The translations under genes and the position numbers were made by a program. DNA of 64,000 bases from Thermoflexus sp. (lineage in GTDB: Bacteria > Chloroflexota > Anaerolineae > Aggregatilineales > Aggregatilineaceae). The stretch covers positions 42,879 to 106,878 of the forward strand of contig DYGX01000014.1 of the NCBI GenBank assembly GCA_020724465.1, written 5' to 3'. How positions within the stretch are numbered: the stretch's first letter is position 1; each line of letters starts with the position of its first letter. Of the stretch, positions 61,485 through 64,000 are shown in pieces. Below the pieces are notes generated by a model. It did not search any database. It was not told the DNA's origin and saw nothing but the letters and a program-made list of their open reading frames with translations.

Positions 61485-62602
61485 CAGATTGCCTGTACTT
61501 CCTTCTGCGCAACCTGCTCGGTGTACGGGAGCATGGCGCGATACAACTCCTCGATGGTGGCTGGGTACGGGTGCTCGACCAGGTAGCAGGCTTTGCCCTC
61601 CAGGGCCGCCCGCAGCCGTTCTCGTTGGATCTGCTCGGCGTTCTCCACAATCGGGCTGAAGCGGTCCGGAAAGGCGAAACGGAACATGGCGTAGTATGCC
61701 ATGAACGGCAGCCGTTCATATTGCAGCGAGAACACCATCCGCTCGGCCACCGTCTGCGGCGGCAACGGTTCAACGCGCACGCCGGGCGCGGCGACACTGG
61801 CAACGAAGAAGACGGCATCTAGCGGACCGCTGAGCGCGAAGGCGTCGGGCGGGAAAACATCTTCGGGCGGCAGATCGACGAAAAGCTGCTGCTCCAACAG
61901 CCGGGCAACGCGTCCGGCCAGGCGCTTACCGGGCAGGCGGGGCAGCGCGGCTTCTGCGCCCACCATCGCCTTTAACGCCTGGATGCGCAGCCGGGCGCCG
62001 CGCCCCGCGAGCGCGCGATAGCGGGGCATCTGCTCCAGATACCAGTCCCAGACGCGGATCGGCTCCGGGATGCCGGCCATGGAAGTGCCATCCGCGGAGA
62101 GATAAACCCACTCGTCGCCGATATAGCGCGCGCCATGCTCCATGAAACCCAGCAGGGCTTCGGTCTTGCCGCCCTTGGACCAGCCTGTGTTGAGCACCCC
62201 GGTTCCGTTGTGCAGAAAGGCTGAAGCATGAAGCGGCAGGGCGCCCTTGGCAAGCGCGGTCAGGTTGACGATCGGGATCAGCAGCGGGACCGCCGGGAGT
62301 CCATGTTCTGCGACGATGCTCAACGGCCCGCCCACACGCTCTAAAGGGATCTGGACGCGCGCGCGTGCTTTGTGCTTGGCGCGCAGCACGAGAAACGCAT
62401 CATCGGTAAACGCGGCTTCGTCTTTGCCCAGGTAGCGCAACGTCCCGCGCGTCTCGAGCCGGTCGACGAAACGAATGGTGATGTCCGGCTCGCCGTCGAA
62501 CCGGCCGTGGATCGGTCCAAGCTGGCGTGCCACAGCCTTCACATCGTCGGGGCGGGCGTCTTCCAAGCGGATCGTGACCAGGTCATGCAGGTTGAAGTCC
62601 AT
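61484..62602 (-). CDS. HprK-like kinase domain protein
   Basis: A 372-residue protein whose C-terminal half resembles the HPr kinase/phosphorylase fold. The P-loop is GWSKGGKTEALLGFM, and Y.GDEW.YL (ARYIGDEWVYLSADG) matches the second motif. The N-terminal half is beta-rich. Canonical HprK needs HPr, and no HPr gene is visible; HprK-like kinases in polysaccharide and peptide-natural-product clusters act on other substrates. It is the first gene of the minus-strand operon, with a TATAAT at 62659-62664 upstream. Confidence 0.72.
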   Translation of the reverse strand: MDFNLHDLVTIRLEDARPDDVKAVARQLGPIHGRFDGEPDITIRFVDRLETRGTLRYLGKDEAAFTDDAFLVLRAKHKARARVQIPLERVGGPLSIVAEHGLPAVPLLIPIVNLTALAKGALPLHASAFLHNGTGVLNTGWSKGGKTEALLGFMEHGARYIGDEWVYLSADGTSMAGIPEPIRVWDWYLEQMPRYRALAGRGARLRIQALKAMVGAEAALPRLPGKRLAGRVARLLEQQLFVDLPPEDVFPPDAFALSGPLDAVFFVASVAAPGVRVEPLPPQTVAERMVFSLQYERLPFMAYYAMFRFAFPDRFSPIVENAEQIQRERLRAALEGKACYLVEHPYPATIEELYRAMLPYTEQVAQKEVQAI

Positions 62603-62658
62603 CGTTGTCCCTGGCAGGCGAACAATGCGGTTATTCGGGTGCCGGTGTAGCTATCTGC

Positions 62659-62664
62659 ATTATA
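62659..62664 (-). promoter_or_regulatory. Putative -10 box of the surface-glycan operon
   Basis: TATAAT on the minus strand, about 57 bases before the start codon. The -35 region is poor. Confidence 0.45.
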
Positions 62665-62879
62665 GTATGAGCCATGTCCGAGGGCACGCAGGCGCAGCCC
62701 GTGTCGCGCTGAAGATGGGTTTGTGCCCGGCCACTGCACTTATATGTTATGGGCGGGTCCGTGCGAACGCTATTAAAAATCTTTAAAGTCACGCGGGGCA
62801 GTTATTTAAATCAGATAAAAAGTTATAAAAAAGGGTTGAATCTGTAGTAATCACCGTGTTTATATGTTTGAGAATTTAC

Positions 62880-62885
62880 TATAAT
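62880..62885 (+). promoter_or_regulatory. Putative -10 box of the GGDEF-like gene
   Basis: TATAAT in an AT-rich stretch 50 bases before the start codon; no good -35 hexamer. Confidence 0.45.
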
Positions 62886-62934
62886 TCGGGTAATCCAGCA
62901 TCAGACCTCGACGACAGCGCGGTGGAGGAAAGCG

Positions 62935-64000
62935 ATGAACCGGTTACGACTTCTGCTATTAGTGAGTGCGATGTGGCTGATGTTTCTTTTCGGTTTGGCA
63001 CGCCCTGAAGTCCTCGGGTTCACGCCGTCACCGGGTGTATATGCGATCGTCGTCGTCACGATTTTGGCAATGTTGCTCTTTCCGGATTTGGGCACGAGCC
63101 GCATCCAGATGATCCTGGCAGGGGTTGGGCTGCTCTACCTTGTCCTCGGGTTGCTGGGGGTGCTGGGTCACGACTTGACGACCCTGCCGATCACTGTCAC
63201 CGAGCTCTTGCTGCTGGCGATCACGGTTTACCTTGCCCGGCTACTTTCGGTGGTTGTGGCTAACCTTGAGCAAGTGCTGGAAAACGTGGTGACCGGCGCC
63301 AAGGACTCGCGCATCCTGTCGACGGCAGCCGGGGAAGAGGCGATCAATGCCGAGCTGTTCCGCGCCCGGCGCTTCAACCGGCCGGTGGGCTTCATTTTGC
63401 TCAAGCTCAGTGACGTTGAGGAACTCAAGACCACGCGCGCCGATCGGTTCAACTATCAGGCTGTCTTGCAGCGCAGCTATCTGAAGTCCCGCGTGGGGCA
63501 GCTGGCCGAATCCTTTCTTTATCACACCGACCCCATCGCGTGGCATGCCGACGATCTGGTGATCTGCCTGCCGGAGACGAACCGCGAGCAGGCTGAAGAG
63601 CTGGCGCAGAAGATCTACGACCTTATCCGCCTGCAGTTGAACATCCGGATGCCGATCGGCGCCGCCAGCTTTCCGGACGACGGCCTCATCTACAAGTATC
63701 TGGTCGAGGCGGCTGCCAAGAACCTGCTGACCTTTGCCCGCGACGAGCGCCAGCCGGAGGCAGGCGGGGTGGGCGCCGGAGACAAGCGCGCCTCGCAGGA
63801 ACGCGCGGCGATCCAGCCGATGACAGTCGATTTCGGCTTCGGTGGATTCTTCGGTGGAAACGCCGCTCTGACCCAGCCCCTGCACAAGTCACCCTCGACG
63901 TTCATTCTCAGTCTGGGGCTGCGGGCGCTGCTGCAGGGTGGGGAGTTGCTGCAGCCATTTGTCGTGCAGAGGTCGGCGCAGCGGGACGTCTCGCCGTACT
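62935..64000 (+). CDS. Membrane protein with degenerate GGDEF-like domain, 3' end outside window
   Basis: Open from ATG 62935 to the window edge (355 codons), with GGAGG 7 bases before the start. Four N-terminal TM segments (about 5-105: LLLLVSAMWLMFLFGL, VVTILAMLLFPDLG, AGVGLLYLVLGLLGVLG, LLLLAITVYLARLLSVVV). Residues about 130-275 resemble a diguanylate-cyclase fold (VGFILLKLSDVEELKTT, PIGAASFPDDG, YKYLVEAAAKNLLTFARDE), but the GGDEF loop is replaced by WHADDLVICLPET, so activity is unlikely. A variable linker follows. The downstream part (LILSLGLRALLQGG-like) is unassigned. Divergent from the glycan operon; may be a regulator or component of envelope synthesis. Confidence 0.65.
   Translation, partial: MNRLRLLLLVSAMWLMFLFGLARPEVLGFTPSPGVYAIVVVTILAMLLFPDLGTSRIQMILAGVGLLYLVLGLLGVLGHDLTTLPITVTELLLLAITVYLARLLSVVVANLEQVLENVVTGAKDSRILSTAAGEEAINAELFRARRFNRPVGFILLKLSDVEELKTTRADRFNYQAVLQRSYLKSRVGQLAESFLYHTDPIAWHADDLVICLPETNREQAEELAQKIYDLIRLQLNIRMPIGAASFPDDGLIYKYLVEAAAKNLLTFARDERQPEAGGVGAGDKRASQERAAIQPMTVDFGFGGFFGGNAALTQPLHKSPSTFILSLGLRALLQGGELLQPFVVQRSAQRDVSPY

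Larger units (their letters stand above)
62603..62934. other. AT-rich divergent intergenic region
   Basis: Much more AT-rich than its surroundings (especially 62760-62890). It holds a TATAAT for each direction and no supported gene or RNA. Confidence 0.6.

Overview
The window looks like a chromosomal segment of a high-GC bacterium, most likely a Chloroflexota member close to the Anaerolineae. The placement rests on overall style and is an inference: Thr/Pro-rich linkers in secreted proteins, SH3-like and DNRLRE modules, a class I aldolase/PfkB/UroD cassette, and dense co-directional operons. No rRNA, tRNA, CRISPR array, insertion sequence or phage gene was found.

Layout. 1-489: partial unknown gene (minus). 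839-3888: aldolase, PfkB kinase and UroD-like methyltransferase. 3974-6187: secreted repeat protein. 6660-10996: small unknown protein, Hsp20, selenophosphate synthetase, PRC-barrel protein and a secreted SH3/WD40-like protein. 11096-14920: oligopeptide ABC transporter without ATPases (minus). 15340-17999: argG-argH (minus). 18227-31480: a branched-chain amino acid supercluster, ilvD-ilvE-ilvB-ilvN-ilvC-leuA-leuC-leuD-cimA-leuB, behind a long leader. 31588-33785: moaA-moaD-moaE-moaC. 33979-35367: secreted beta-propeller-like protein. 35615-40965: rbsD, receiver, ribose-type binding lipoprotein, hybrid-like sensor kinase and two receivers. 41334-47288: general L-amino-acid ABC transporter plus tandem UspA protein. 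47375-51859: giant secreted adhesin-like protein. 52112-55585: secreted SnoaL-like protein and two GldG-like proteins. 55626-62602: seven-gene surface-glycan type operon (minus). 62935-64000: partial membrane protein with a degenerate GGDEF-like domain.

Two points would be missed by routine ORF calling. First, selD starts at 7861 and reads through an in-frame TGA (7912-7914) aligned with the catalytic Cys of SelD, followed by a bacterial SECIS-like hairpin with a GUC loop; this is a selenocysteine-containing SelD. Second, the ilv/leu operon is preceded by two tandem leader peptides (18324-18416 and 18527-18655) made almost entirely of Leu, Val and Ile. Each is followed by an intrinsic terminator with a perfectly formed competing antiterminator, so transcription appears to pass two ribosome-mediated attenuators in series.

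How the genes work together. The supercluster makes Val, Leu and Ile, with Ile probably made from pyruvate and acetyl-CoA through citramalate because cimA is present and no ilvA is seen. The mo genes make molybdopterin. The rbsD-rbsB-kinase-receiver set lacks a sugar permease and ATPase, so the binding protein may feed a signalling pathway. The right end is devoted to the cell envelope.
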